A DNA stretch of 64,000 nucleotides from Arenibacter nanhaiticus (GCF_900141935.1 NZ_FQYX01000020.1:1-64000), one strand, 5' to 3'. Counted from the first letter of the stretch, positions 1 through 9,671 are shown. Numbers and translations: made by a program. Notes: generated from the sequence alone by a model not told the origin.

Positions 1-254
1 TAGGCAGGAAATTCAAAAGCGATTTGCACTACGGCTCTTTCCACTTCTTCCTCAATTCGATTCTTGAGGTTTGGCTTCCTTCTATTGAGTTCCCGTAGTG
101 CCAACTCACCTCCTTGGTCGTAGAGCTCTTTGAAACGATAAAAGCTATCTCTGCTATAACCAAAAAGCTTGCAGGCCTGAGATACGTTGCCCAATTGTTC
201 TGCTAACTGTAATAAACCTACCTTAGATTTAATTACCTTTGCTTCTGTATTCAT
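1..254 (-). CDS. IS481-type transposase, N-terminal part (runs off window)
   Basis: An open frame begins with ATG at 254 and stays open to the left edge of the window, giving about 84 residues starting [20 protein letters not shown]. The segment contains a helix-turn-helix of the kind that opens IS481 transposases ([20 protein letters not shown]) followed by the ELNRRKP-type linker; the DDE catalytic core would lie outside the window. It would catalyse cut-and-paste or copy-type transposition of its own element. An inverted repeat at 256-318 just upstream fits an element end. I cannot tell whether the full gene is intact. Family assignment rests on remembered similarity of this N-terminus to IS481 members. 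Confidence 0.85.
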   Translation of the reverse strand, partial: MNTEAKVIKSKVGLLQLAEQLGNVSQACKLFGYSRDSFYRFKELYDQGGELALRELNRRKPNLKNRIEEEVERAVVQIAFEFPA

Positions 255-255
255 T

Positions 256-318
256 CTGACAGTTTTAAGGATTAATATTTGTTGTTTTGACTCTTTAAAT
301 ATAATTCTTAACTGTCAG
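256..318. repeat. Inverted repeat at presumed insertion sequence end
   Basis: The 9-base arms CTGACAGTT (256-264) and AACTGTCAG (310-318) are perfect inverse complements separated by 45 bases. They lie directly upstream of the transposase start at 254. The outer arm at 310-318 is the likely terminal inverted repeat of the element; the inner arm overlaps the presumed translation start region of the transposase, so pairing of the two in mRNA could limit transposase expression. The element's other end and target duplication are outside the window. Confidence 0.5.
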
Positions 319-357
319 ATTTTATCGTGGTTACTTCATTTTAAAAAAAAAGTCGGA

Positions 358-2412
358 TTACTCTTCCTTTGTGGTTCCTGCTTCGTCATTCTCGGCATCT
401 TCCGCTTCTTTAATTAAATTGTTTTCTAAAATATTTAATTTTTTAAGCTTTTCTTTCCAAGTGGCTAAGGCGGCTTTGTGATTTTCGATATTTTTAATCA
501 CCTCTCTAACTACCGGATTGTCCTCAGAAGCATTGGAGAAGAACTGAAGGTTGTTCTCTAATTGTCTGACCTCGTTCTTGCTTTCGTCTATTTTTCTTCT
601 AATAAAAGTACGTTCGTTAGAGATCGCATATTCATTATCGTTATTAGCCAATTGCTGAATCTTATTGCCGTATTTAAGCAATTCTGCCTCTTGTTTGTTG
701 ATGTTTAGTTTTTTGAAAATCGCATCAAGAATTTTGTTGAACTTAACATTAATGTTCTTTTTGTTAAAAGGGACCCTGCCTATAGATTTCCATTCTGAAA
801 TAAATTCTTTTATGCTGGTTAAATCTTTGGATTTATCCCCACTTAGTTCAAAAGCCTTTAGTTTTTCTAAACATGCATTTTTAAGATCAAAATTCTCAGC
901 TTCTTCCTTGTGTGCTTCATTTTTTAAGGCGTGTAAACGGTCAAAGAAATGGTTGCAAGCGGCTTTGAATTCTTTCCATATTTTATCCGAATACTTTCTT
1001 GGGACATGTCCGATTTTTTTCCATTCGTTCTGAATCCTTTTTAATTCTTGAGTAGTCGTATCCCAATCTTCACTATCCTTTAAGGAAACGGCAAGTTTTA
1101 ATAAATCTCTTTTTTTATCGAGATTTATCTGCTGTTCTTTCTTTAGGTTCTTATAGTAGTTGTTTTTGTTCCTATTAAATTCCCTAACAGCTTCCTTAAA
1201 GCTTGCCCAAGTTTTTTCATTTACCTTTTGTGGTACCTTCCCCGCCTTAAAGAAAGACTCTCGAAGAGCCTCGACCTCTTTTATTTGTTGCTGAAGCTCT
1301 TTGTGTTTCTGAGATACGTTGGATGCTATAGCGCTAATGGCTTGGGTAATTTCTGTTTTCTTGGCTAAATTTTGCTCGTATACTTTTTCAATGTCTTTAA
1401 AGTGTTCTTGCCTACGGCCGTGGAGGGCTTTGGTGGCATTGCTAAAGCGTTCCCAGATTGCTTCTCTATGGTCTTTGCCAACAGGGCCTATGTCTTCCTT
1501 CCAGATTTTGTGCAGGGTTTGTAGTTCTTGGAAGGCTTTAGATAAATCTTCTTCCCCCACTAGGGCTTCGGCGCGCTCTACTATCTTAATTTTTTCTTCT
1601 AGATTGTGTTTAAAATCTAAATCGCGCAATTCTCTATTAAGATGTAAAAAATCGTAAAAAATTTCAATATGATGGTGGTAAGTACGCCAAACATCATTGT
1701 AGTTTGTTCTAGGAATAGGGCCTGCATTTTTCCAAGCTTCCTGTAAGTCCTTGAAGTTTTTATAGGTGGTGTTGATGTCTTCTTCGACATTAACAAGTCC
1801 CTTTAACTCATTGATTATTTCTAATCTCTTGGCTAAATTGGCTTTAAGTCCCTGTTCTAAATTTTTATAATAGAGGTTTCTTTTTTCGCGATATTCGGAA
1901 TAAACTTCATTAAACTGACGCTTGGTTACCGAATTGTATCGGAAATCAATTTCATTGCCGCCATTATTAATAAAGTCTTCTTTCTTTTCCTCGATGAAAT
2001 CTTGAAATTTTAAGTCGAATTCAGCTTTAATACCTTCTACATGCTTCTTTATGGCTTGTACCTTTTCGTTACGGATCAAGCGTTGTAATTCTCCAACCAG
2101 ATTTTCCATGGACATGGCATGGTAATCGGGCATAGGGATCTGGTGTCTTTGTTGATTGTCTTCGTCCTCGGCATCTTCGGCATTAGATTCATCAATTTCT
2201 TCCAATACATCTTCTTTTTCCTCGTCACCATCTTTTTTGGTGGATGTTTCTGCCATAGCTGATGTTGTATCTATATCGGCAACAGAGTCTTGATCTACTG
2301 TATTTGTTGTTGTTTCAGATGATATTTCTGAACTTTTGGAGGATGCAGAGGTCTCTGAAACTTCTTCTATCTCTACATTATTTTGTAGTTTATCTTCTTT
2401 GTCTTCTAACAT
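358..2412 (-). CDS. DUF349 repeat protein
   Basis: A 684-residue cytoplasmic protein with an acidic, Ser/Thr/Glu-rich, probably disordered first 90 residues. It is followed by about five copies of the helical DUF349 repeat, recognisable by the pattern W-K-x-x-G-x-x-P-R ... W-x-x-F (for example near residues 225, 300, 385, 465 and 545), and it ends in a charged coiled region. DUF349 proteins of this length are standard in Flavobacteriaceae; their biochemical role is not established. The start is ATG at 2412. It is transcribed separately from aroE, with a 137-base AT-rich gap between them. There is no signal peptide or membrane segment. Confidence 0.9.
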   Translation of the reverse strand: MLEDKEDKLQNNVEIEEVSETSASSKSSEISSETTTNTVDQDSVADIDTTSAMAETSTKKDGDEEKEDVLEEIDESNAEDAEDEDNQQRHQIPMPDYHAMSMENLVGELQRLIRNEKVQAIKKHVEGIKAEFDLKFQDFIEEKKEDFINNGGNEIDFRYNSVTKRQFNEVYSEYREKRNLYYKNLEQGLKANLAKRLEIINELKGLVNVEEDINTTYKNFKDLQEAWKNAGPIPRTNYNDVWRTYHHHIEIFYDFLHLNRELRDLDFKHNLEEKIKIVERAEALVGEEDLSKAFQELQTLHKIWKEDIGPVGKDHREAIWERFSNATKALHGRRQEHFKDIEKVYEQNLAKKTEITQAISAIASNVSQKHKELQQQIKEVEALRESFFKAGKVPQKVNEKTWASFKEAVREFNRNKNNYYKNLKKEQQINLDKKRDLLKLAVSLKDSEDWDTTTQELKRIQNEWKKIGHVPRKYSDKIWKEFKAACNHFFDRLHALKNEAHKEEAENFDLKNACLEKLKAFELSGDKSKDLTSIKEFISEWKSIGRVPFNKKNINVKFNKILDAIFKKLNINKQEAELLKYGNKIQQLANNDNEYAISNERTFIRRKIDESKNEVRQLENNLQFFSNASEDNPVVREVIKNIENHKAALATWKEKLKKLNILENNLIKEAEDAENDEAGTTKEE

Positions 2413-2549
2413 TTTATGAATGTTTATAGCTTTCTAATTCTAATATACGGAAATATACTAACAACCGCTTTAATAGCAAAGCTTATGAATCTTCTTTTTA
2501 AGATTTAGCAGTGAAAAATGCAAAATGTATCTTAAAATTTCTTGCTTAC

Positions 2550-3314
2550 TTATAATTCCTCACCAGAATTCCATATGGACCAAGCTTTTTCTGCCTGTAG
2601 CTCTAACATGTTTGCTCCGTTACAGATCTGGGCTCCTTGTGCTGCTCCTGCCAAAAGGAATGCTGTTTTATCAGGATTATAAATTAAATCGTAGAGCAGG
2701 TGTTTTTCTGTAATAAAGGAGTATGGAATAGTTGGTTTCTCTTCTATATTGGGAAAGGTTCCTAAAGGAGTACAATTAACTATTACTGAGTAATTGGCCA
2801 TGATCTCCTTATTAAGGTCCTTATACTGCAGTTGTCCTTCGGCGGGGTTTCGCGAAACAAAATTGTAACTAATGCCCAATTCAGCGAAAACATGGGCAAC
2901 TGCTTTGGAAGCACCGCCAGTACCTAAGATAAGAGCTTTGGTGTGGTGATCTTTTAAGTGGGGTGCGATAGATTGTCGAAACCCATGGGCGTCTGTATTG
3001 TACCCATAAGTTTTGTTTCCGATAACTTTTATGGTGTTTACTGCTCCTATTTTTTGTGCTTCTGGGTGAATCTTAGTTAATAGAGGCATTATTTTTTCCT
3101 TGTAGGGAATAGTGACATTAAAACCTACGATATTGTTGTTGCCTTCTAGAAGATTAGTAAACTCTTCTATTTCTTCCAAGTCAAAATTTTCGTAGGAATG
3201 GGTGTCTAGTCCCATTTTTGAAAACTTATTGGTAAAATACCCTTTTGAAAATGAATAGGAAATGTTTTTTCCTATCAAACCAAATCTAAACTTTTTTTTC
3301 TCTGTTATTTCCAT
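2550..3314 (-). CDS. aroE: Shikimate dehydrogenase
   Basis: A 254-residue enzyme that reduces 3-dehydroshikimate to shikimate with NADPH in aromatic amino acid synthesis. The N-terminal substrate domain shows the SYSFSKGYFTNKF segment (the usual S-x-S motif that binds shikimate), N-V-T-I-P-Y-K-E with the catalytic lysine, and the NTDAHGF motif. The Rossmann segment LILGTGGASKAVAH and the C-terminal GANMLELQAEKAW box are present. Its length is slightly short of the usual 270-280 but typical for Bacteroidota. The start overlaps the 3' end of the upstream DUF368 gene by 29 bases, implying translational coupling. It is the last gene of a minus-strand run. Confidence 0.93.
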   Translation of the reverse strand: MEITEKKKFRFGLIGKNISYSFSKGYFTNKFSKMGLDTHSYENFDLEEIEEFTNLLEGNNNIVGFNVTIPYKEKIMPLLTKIHPEAQKIGAVNTIKVIGNKTYGYNTDAHGFRQSIAPHLKDHHTKALILGTGGASKAVAHVFAELGISYNFVSRNPAEGQLQYKDLNKEIMANYSVIVNCTPLGTFPNIEEKPTIPYSFITEKHLLYDLIYNPDKTAFLLAGAAQGAQICNGANMLELQAEKAWSIWNSGEEL

Positions 3315-4305
3315 ACCAATCCAAACCTATTAAAATGAATATTCCAAATAAGATAAAAAACAAAGCCCACCATGTTTCTGTGGACTCTAATTGTGGTAAA
3401 TATCTTTCGTAATTTTTTATGATAGGATTTTGGTTTGAATCCATTATTAGGTTGCCATCGTCAGATGTTAGGAAAAGTGTTCTTTTCCAAGGCCATACCA
3501 CTCCTAAAGAGCCTGTTATAAAACCAATAATTACCGCGGTGGTAATGTGTTTGTAGTGTTTTAATACAAAGCTTAAGAAATGCGATAATGTAACCAGGCC
3601 TACTGCCGATCCTGCTGTAAATACAGCTAATATTTTTAAGGTGTTCAGGCGCTTTGAGTTTTCTAGAAAACTAAAGTTGCCAACCAAGATTTCTGATAAA
3701 GTGTCGTAAAGGGCATTTACAGAATCGACCAATAATAGAACGTAGTTCCCTAATAAGATTAGGATAAAAGAACCTGATAATCCAGGTAATGTCATTCCAG
3801 AAACACTTATTATGCCGCAGAAAAAAATAAAAATCAGGTTCCCGTTTTCGCGGGCCGGACTAAGAAAACTGATGGAGATGCCTACTAAAAGGCCTAAAAT
3901 ACCGGCGGTAATAGTTTTTTTGTTCCAGTGGTTGAAGTCTTTAGCAATAAAGTAAATAGAACCAAGGATCATCCCAAAAAAGCTAGCCCAAACAAAAAGC
4001 TCCTTGGTTTCTAAAAAATAATCCAAGACTTTAGAAATACTAAAATAGCTTACTAGCATTCCAAGAATAAGAAGGGATAAAAATTCTCCATTGGTATAGC
4101 TATAAAAACTTCTAAATCTTCCACTTGCCAAAAGTTTAATTGCCTTAAAATTGACTTTTTGAAGGGAATATATGAATTCCTCGTAAAAACCACCGACATA
4201 AGCAACAATACCTCCAGAGACACCTGGTACTTTATTGGCCGCCCCCATGCATAGTCCTTTGATAATCAAAAAGAATTTATCCGACAATGTTCTGGAGTTT
4301 TTCAT
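3286..4305 (-). CDS. DUF368 membrane protein (undecaprenyl-phosphate translocase family), copy 1
   Basis: A 339-residue polytopic inner-membrane protein with about eight hydrophobic segments. It carries two copies of the family signature: GAANKVPGVSGGIVAYV near residue 21 and SGMTLPGLSGSFILILLG near residue 170. Members of the DUF368 family (PopT) were recently shown in other bacteria to recycle undecaprenyl phosphate across the membrane for cell-envelope glycan synthesis, so that role is likely here. It lies 14 bases downstream of a paralogue (4320-5237), and its end overlaps aroE. The C-terminal quarter is longer than in the paralogue and holds a polar stretch before the last helix. Confidence 0.88.
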   Translation of the reverse strand: MKNSRTLSDKFFLIIKGLCMGAANKVPGVSGGIVAYVGGFYEEFIYSLQKVNFKAIKLLASGRFRSFYSYTNGEFLSLLILGMLVSYFSISKVLDYFLETKELFVWASFFGMILGSIYFIAKDFNHWNKKTITAGILGLLVGISISFLSPARENGNLIFIFFCGIISVSGMTLPGLSGSFILILLGNYVLLLVDSVNALYDTLSEILVGNFSFLENSKRLNTLKILAVFTAGSAVGLVTLSHFLSFVLKHYKHITTAVIIGFITGSLGVVWPWKRTLFLTSDDGNLIMDSNQNPIIKNYERYLPQLESTETWWALFFILFGIFILIGLDWYGNNREKKV

Positions 4306-4319
4306 TTGGGTGGTAAGGT

Positions 4320-5237
4320 TTACTTTTTAGTAGCCAACTTTTCTAGCATAAAAATAAGGGAAAAACCTAGGATACCTAAAAGAATGGCCCATAATATTTG
4401 AGGATCGCCATCAAAGGATAGGGGAGAAATGTTTTGTTCCTTGATTGTAATTATTTTTTCGCCAAAGGTTTTCGTTTCCAACACTTCTTTCCATGGCCAT
4501 ATTTTGTTAAGTGAGCCTAAAATAAAGCCTGTTAAAATGGCAAGGGTAAGGTTCTTATAGTGAGAAAACATCCATTTTAAGAGTTTGGAAAAACTCAATA
4601 ATCCGAAAATAGCCCCAAAACCTACAGTAATAATTATTTTAAGATCGCGTTCATGAACGGCTTCAAGTATGGTTTTATACGATCCCAATAAAACAAGAAT
4701 GAAGGCTCCTGATATACCTGGTAAAATCATAGCGCAAATAGCCAAAGCTCCCGAGAAAAATAAATAAGGGAGGGAGTCGGTGTTTGCAGAAGGGGGTAGG
4801 CTGGTAATAAAATAGGCCACTACCGCACCAAGAACTAACATCAATATGGTGGCGGTATTCCAGCGTTGTATTTCCTTGCCTACGAAAAAGACGCTGGCAA
4901 TAACAAGGCCAAAAAAGAAGGACCAAAGCGGAATAGCCTGATTTTCTAATAGCCAACTGATTAATTTTGCCAAGGAAACTACGCTAATTGCTATGCCTGA
5001 GACCAAGGCAAGTAAAAAATTACCGTTTAATTGTTTCCAAAAAGAAGTAAAACCTTCTTTTTTAAGGGTTTTTAAGAGCGATAAGTTTACATTGTTAATA
5101 CTACTGATAAGTTCTTCGTAAATACCAGAGATAAAGGCGATGGTGCCTCCTGAAACCCCGGGTACTACATCTGCAGCACCCATGGCCATTCCTTTTAGGG
5201 ATATAAAAATATAATTTAAAAGATTGCGTTTTTCCAT
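4320..5237 (-). CDS. DUF368 membrane protein (undecaprenyl-phosphate translocase family), copy 2
   Basis: A 305-residue polytopic membrane protein of the same family as its downstream neighbour. It shows the paired signatures GAADVVPGVSGGTIAFI near residue 20 and CAMILPGISGAFILVLLG near residue 168. In this copy the first signature has the more usual A-D-x-V-P-G form, while copy 1 has A-N-K-V-P-G. The family moves undecaprenyl phosphate between membrane leaflets (established for other members). The copies look like an old tandem duplication: topology and motif positions are shared but much of the sequence has diverged. It is probably co-transcribed with the TPR gene upstream (29-base gap). 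Confidence 0.9.
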   Translation of the reverse strand: MEKRNLLNYIFISLKGMAMGAADVVPGVSGGTIAFISGIYEELISSINNVNLSLLKTLKKEGFTSFWKQLNGNFLLALVSGIAISVVSLAKLISWLLENQAIPLWSFFFGLVIASVFFVGKEIQRWNTATILMLVLGAVVAYFITSLPPSANTDSLPYLFFSGALAICAMILPGISGAFILVLLGSYKTILEAVHERDLKIIITVGFGAIFGLLSFSKLLKWMFSHYKNLTLAILTGFILGSLNKIWPWKEVLETKTFGEKIITIKEQNISPLSFDGDPQILWAILLGILGFSLIFMLEKLATKK

Positions 5238-5265
5238 AATTGATAAAAAAACAAAAATAGTTTAT

Positions 5266-6666
5266 TTATCTGGAAGCTTTTTTGATATCTTGGATTAAGT
5301 TTTTCGCCCAGTCCGTATGGTAAAATTGCGGAAACTCCTTCTTGAATAAATGTAACTGTCCTATATCTATTTTTAAAGCATTGATTAGTTGGTGCTGAGC
5401 TTTTTCAAAATCGCTGATCAATAGGTAAAAGCCTGCTAATTTATATTGCATTTCTGAGCGATCCGGATAAAAAACGATCCCTTGCAATAATATTTCAATG
5501 GCCGAGGGTACATCAAAATTTTGGATCGCGACATTGGCCCAATGAAACCATATGTCAAATTCAAAATATCCTAAGTCTACCGCTTGCTGGTAGGCGTAAT
5601 AGGCTTCGTCATTGTTTTTTAAGGTGGCGTGTATACGGGCGCATTTTTTCCAGTATTTGGCATTCTCACCATCTAGATTAATGGCCTTATTGATATAATA
5701 AAGGGCTTTTGTGAAATCTTTTTGTCGAATATAATAGTCCGTAATGGCTAGCCATCCTTTATCCAATAAAGGGTCTTCGTGTACAGTTCTGTAGTAAAAT
5801 GACTTTGCTAACTCCTCGTTTTGTAACTTTTCATGGCATCTCCCGATTCTTAAATAGGCATGAGAAGTGGGGTCTTCCATTTCTATGGTGATCTCGTAGT
5901 TTTCTATAGCTTCATTATATCGGCCTAGTTTTTCCAAAACCTTTCCTTTTTCAAAATAGGCTCCAATAAAGGTGTCATCAGAAATAACCGCAAAGTCAAA
6001 GGCAGCCAAGGCTTCTTTGTATAGTTTTTTCTCAAAATACATTTTTCCCAGCTGGTGCCAAGCAACTTCGCTATAAGGGTTTCGTTCTAAGTAATCGTTC
6101 AGATATAAAATGGCACCATCGTGTTCTTCCAAGAACTCAAAACAATAGATGACATTATAGAGCGATTGGTAATCATGTTCGTCATGCGAAACACATTTCA
6201 TGAAGTTGAGTTTGGCATCTTCAAAATTATCCATGAATAGATACTCCATGCCCAATAGGGAATGAATGTCAAAACTATCATCGGTAAGGTTAAGAGCCTC
6301 ATGTAAGAGCATAACTGCGGCCTCATGATTGTCTTTTTTAGAAAATATGTTGGCACGCTGAATGTAAATTTCTTCGTTGCTACTATCAATAGACTGCAAT
6401 TCGTCAAGAAGTTGTTCGGCCAGATCCAAGTTGTTTTCAAAAACAAGGACTTCGACAAATAACAGCTTCAATTCGATACTGTCCGGATGCTGTTCTAGAC
6501 TAATTTTTATGGCCTTTTTGGCCAAGGCAATTTTACCGTTGTTTAAGTAATGGTGTATGATGTCCTCGAAATCCTCTGCGTCAAAGAAGTATATGTCATC
6601 TGTCTTGAGCATGGATTCAAACTTTGTAATGGGTGGTCCAGGTCTTTCATTCGGTTCTAACGCCAT
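5266..6666 (-). CDS. Tetratricopeptide repeat protein
   Basis: A 466-residue soluble protein built almost entirely of TPR helices; repeats with the A-x-x-x-Y/F-x-x-A-I pattern can be followed from about residue 40 to 440. There is no signal peptide, so it is probably a cytoplasmic scaffold. The start at ATG 6666 gives MALEPNERPG followed by a conserved-looking FESMLKTDDIYFFDAEDFEDII segment before the first repeat. It is followed by the DUF368 pair and aroE on the same strand. The partner protein is unknown. Confidence 0.85.
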   Translation of the reverse strand: MALEPNERPGPPITKFESMLKTDDIYFFDAEDFEDIIHHYLNNGKIALAKKAIKISLEQHPDSIELKLLFVEVLVFENNLDLAEQLLDELQSIDSSNEEIYIQRANIFSKKDNHEAAVMLLHEALNLTDDSFDIHSLLGMEYLFMDNFEDAKLNFMKCVSHDEHDYQSLYNVIYCFEFLEEHDGAILYLNDYLERNPYSEVAWHQLGKMYFEKKLYKEALAAFDFAVISDDTFIGAYFEKGKVLEKLGRYNEAIENYEITIEMEDPTSHAYLRIGRCHEKLQNEELAKSFYYRTVHEDPLLDKGWLAITDYYIRQKDFTKALYYINKAINLDGENAKYWKKCARIHATLKNNDEAYYAYQQAVDLGYFEFDIWFHWANVAIQNFDVPSAIEILLQGIVFYPDRSEMQYKLAGFYLLISDFEKAQHQLINALKIDIGQLHLFKKEFPQFYHTDWAKNLIQDIKKASR

Positions 6667-6764
6667 AGGAACTCTTTGATTAATCTTATGAAAACTAAAA
6701 TAGTCTTTTGAGAATTGTATTTACGGAGGGTCGGGACTATATTATTAACAAATTAGTTAACAAT

Positions 6765-7946
6765 TTATAATTGCGATTTATCTAGAACTTCTAAGATAAT
6801 AGCACACCCAGCAATAATTTCCTCTTCCGAGAGGGTTAATGGGGGTGAAATCCGCACCGCTGTTGGTTCAAATAGCAACCAAAACAGAATAAGGCCGTTT
6901 TGGGCACACCTAAGAACCAATTCATTGGCTAATTCCGGGCTGTCTACCATAATGGCAAGCATTAAGCCTTTTCCGCGTATTTCCGTAATTTTCGGATGTT
7001 TTAAAAGTTTTCTGAAAAGCTTTTCCTTTTTTAAGGTGTCGGCAATCAGTTGGGATTCCGTCAACTCCTCCAAGGTGGCCAAACAAGCAGCTGCTATAAC
7101 AGGGTTTCCGCCAAAGGTAGTAATATGTCCGAGTTTCGGACTGTCTTGCAATGACTGCATTATTTTATTGGAAGATACAAATGCACCTACAGGCATCCCG
7201 CTAGCCATGCCTTTGCCTATTACCAAAATGTCCGGAACACAGTTGAAGTGTTCAAAAGAAAACAATTTGCCTGTTCTTCCAAATCCCGGCTGTATTTCAT
7301 CTAAAATCAATAAGGCGCCAACTTCTGAACATCGCTGTCTTACCTTCTGTAAATAATCATTTTTTGGCAGTATAAAGCCAGCCCCTCCTTGTATGGTTTC
7401 TAAAACAACCGCGGCTGTTTTTTCCGTGATACGTGCTAGATCTGCTTCCTCATTAAACTGTATAAAGCCAACATCGGGAATAAGGGGTCTAAAGACGCTT
7501 TTTCGCTCTTCAAGTCCCATTAAGCTTAAGCTTCCCATAGTATTTCCATGATAGGCCTTCTTCGCGGCCAAAATTTGTGTTCTTCCTGTATATCGTCTGG
7601 CTAATTTTATGGCACCTTCCATCGCTTCTGTTCCCGAGTTTACCAGGTAAGTGGACTCTAAAGGATCGGGCAGGTGTTTTGCTAAAAGCTTGGCATAGGC
7701 TACGGCAGGCTCCTGAACATACTCTCCATATACCATAACATGCATATATTTCTCTGCTTGTTCTTGGATAGCTTTTACCACTCTAGGGTGACAATGACCT
7801 AGGCAACAGGCAGAAACGCCAGCTACAAAATCCAAATGAGCCTTGCCTTGGGAATCATAAATATAAGAACCTTTGGCATGGGAAACTTCCATGGCTAAAG
7901 GGTGTGGGCTAGTCTGAGCCTGATATTTAAAAAAATCGTGAAGCAT
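6765..7946 (-). CDS. Class III PLP-dependent aminotransferase
   Basis: A 393-residue fold-type I aminotransferase of the acetylornithine/ornithine/4-aminobutyrate group. It has the SGTEAMEGAIKLAR phosphate-binding segment near residue 104, LILDEIQPGFGRTG with the PLP-nitrogen aspartate at about 216, and VIGKGMASGMPVGAF with the Schiff-base lysine at about 245. The substrate cannot be fixed from sequence. It is not in an arginine cluster, so argD is not assigned. The stop lies one base from the start of the neighbouring OstA-like gene region, implying one transcript with that upstream gene. Confidence 0.88.
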   Translation of the reverse strand: MLHDFFKYQAQTSPHPLAMEVSHAKGSYIYDSQGKAHLDFVAGVSACCLGHCHPRVVKAIQEQAEKYMHVMVYGEYVQEPAVAYAKLLAKHLPDPLESTYLVNSGTEAMEGAIKLARRYTGRTQILAAKKAYHGNTMGSLSLMGLEERKSVFRPLIPDVGFIQFNEEADLARITEKTAAVVLETIQGGAGFILPKNDYLQKVRQRCSEVGALLILDEIQPGFGRTGKLFSFEHFNCVPDILVIGKGMASGMPVGAFVSSNKIMQSLQDSPKLGHITTFGGNPVIAAACLATLEELTESQLIADTLKKEKLFRKLLKHPKITEIRGKGLMLAIMVDSPELANELVLRCAQNGLILFWLLFEPTAVRISPPLTLSEEEIIAGCAIILEVLDKSQL

Positions 7947-7947
7947 T

Positions 7948-9654
7948 TTAAGGTTCTTGTTTTGCTTTTGTTAAGGCAGTTTTTGTTTTAGAAGGTGTTG
8001 TGCTTGGTCTATTTTTTTCTGGTTGGTCAATGGGGTCTCCTTGGTTTTTGGAACGCTCTTCTTCCTCAGCATCGATGTCTATAGGGTTTTCGATGCCTCT
8101 AATGGTGGGGAGCACTAGATTGTCGTCGTCCTCATCGAAAATATCTTCCATGGTAAGTATCCGTTCTTCTCCTCTCCAAATAAAACCTTTTAATTTTCGG
8201 CTATTATCGGGTAAATCTTTTTCCGGAAAAATATCCCCATCGGCATTGGTATTGAGGTAGATATCTTCAATATCGTTTTTGTCCATCGTTAATCGGATAG
8301 CACTACAGATACTTTTGTTGATGCCTATAGGTTCTTTCTTATCGTTGTACATATAGTAAATGACCTCGGTATTCTTGACCAAATCTATGATTTTTAGCTC
8401 ATTGTCTATAAACTGTCCAAACAAATCTTTTCCCTTTGCTTGGTTATAGCCAGTGTTGCTAACCGTGTCCAAGGCTATGATAAAGGCATTATTGATTACC
8501 TTGAGCGAATCGAGTTTTTCGGTTTTTAAATTCGTGAGCAAATGAATGCTGTCCCCGGTCATCTGGTTTTTACCGTTCCAAATAATAGGGGCTTTAATGA
8601 GTTGTGTTATTCCTGTCTTTTGGTCGAAATGAATGGAGTCGCATTTGCCGCTAAGATCTTTTTTGTAAAATTTAGCATTCCGAAAGGTTCTTAAGATGCG
8701 TTCATCGGGTTTTCCTGTGATCATTAAAGTATCTCCGTGCATATAAAGCGAGTCTTTTTCTACCAGAGTAATCGATACGGCTCGTTTGGTAGCAAAAACA
8801 GAATCCTTGGCCTTGTGTATTTCGGCGTAATGAGCCCTTATGATCCCTTTATTAATGGTATCCGTGATGGTAATATTATTGGTGGCAGAAGCAAATTCCG
8901 ACTTCTTGTCAAAGAAAAGACTGTCGCCTTGAATGATTCTGTTATTGTAATCTATACGGGTGTTTTTGATACCGTAGCCACTTTCTATTTTTGTATCGTA
9001 GAACCCACGTTCGCAATACAGTTTATAGGCTTCCCCTGTGATGGTTGACGGTCCGTACATATAGACATTCTTAGAAGTCGTATAGTAATCTAATTGTTTG
9101 GAATCTATAATATAGTCAGGATTGTTAATGTTTACGCTGTCCAAAAATTGTAATTTTTTTAGAGGCATAAAATATCGGCCTATTTTACTGGTCAGGGTAT
9201 TGGAAGAATCTACTACAGTACCATGGTCTTGATAAAAAGCTTCTTGCCTTTCTCGGTCAAGCCGCAGGGTATCGGTAGTAAGGGTCATACTAGAGTTTGT
9301 CAGAACAACATTGTCCCATGCTTTTGCTAGTTTTACATTACCATTGTAGTCTATTTTGCCACTGGTCATTTGTAGAGAATCTCCTTGTTGTAAACGGATA
9401 TTGCCAATGGCTTTTAACTTATTCTCTTTCTGGTAAAAGATGGCAATATCGCACCATAAGTCGGCGCCTTGATGTTCAAATTGTACCTGTTGCCCATCTT
9501 TTCTGAAAATTGCCGCACCGGGATACAGTTTCTCGTCTTTGGTAAAGGTACCTCCGTAAACAATGTTTATTTGTTTTTTTTCTGGTTGTTTATCCTGCGC
9601 TGGGCTATGATAAGCTGTGAGAGCTGCAAATAAAAAGAATACTAACTTGTGCAA
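7948..9654 (-). CDS. OstA/LptA-like periplasmic protein
   Basis: A 568-residue exported protein with a short signal peptide (LVFFLFAALTAYHSPAQ). It is followed by OstA-type beta repeats in which short hydrophobic strands alternate with D-S-L/G-D-S-L turns (for example near residues 85-130, 225-260 and 365-385). LptA-like proteins shuttle lipopolysaccharide through the periplasm; the long Bacteroidota form likely does a related job. The tail from about 510 is charged and low in complexity. The only sensible start is TTG at 9654: a TATTTTTG -7 box at 9679-9672 leaves a leader of only a few bases, and no in-frame ATG precedes it. Confidence 0.82.
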   Translation of the reverse strand: MHKLVFFLFAALTAYHSPAQDKQPEKKQINIVYGGTFTKDEKLYPGAAIFRKDGQQVQFEHQGADLWCDIAIFYQKENKLKAIGNIRLQQGDSLQMTSGKIDYNGNVKLAKAWDNVVLTNSSMTLTTDTLRLDRERQEAFYQDHGTVVDSSNTLTSKIGRYFMPLKKLQFLDSVNINNPDYIIDSKQLDYYTTSKNVYMYGPSTITGEAYKLYCERGFYDTKIESGYGIKNTRIDYNNRIIQGDSLFFDKKSEFASATNNITITDTINKGIIRAHYAEIHKAKDSVFATKRAVSITLVEKDSLYMHGDTLMITGKPDERILRTFRNAKFYKKDLSGKCDSIHFDQKTGITQLIKAPIIWNGKNQMTGDSIHLLTNLKTEKLDSLKVINNAFIIALDTVSNTGYNQAKGKDLFGQFIDNELKIIDLVKNTEVIYYMYNDKKEPIGINKSICSAIRLTMDKNDIEDIYLNTNADGDIFPEKDLPDNSRKLKGFIWRGEERILTMEDIFDEDDDNLVLPTIRGIENPIDIDAEEEERSKNQGDPIDQPEKNRPSTTPSKTKTALTKAKQEP

Positions 9655-9671
9655 GGTGTTTAATTTTTGCT

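Noticed and set aside
665-1033. 122-residue plus-strand frame inside the DUF349 gene
   Set aside because: It is antisense to a convincing long gene, has no family features, and looks like a codon-bias shadow.
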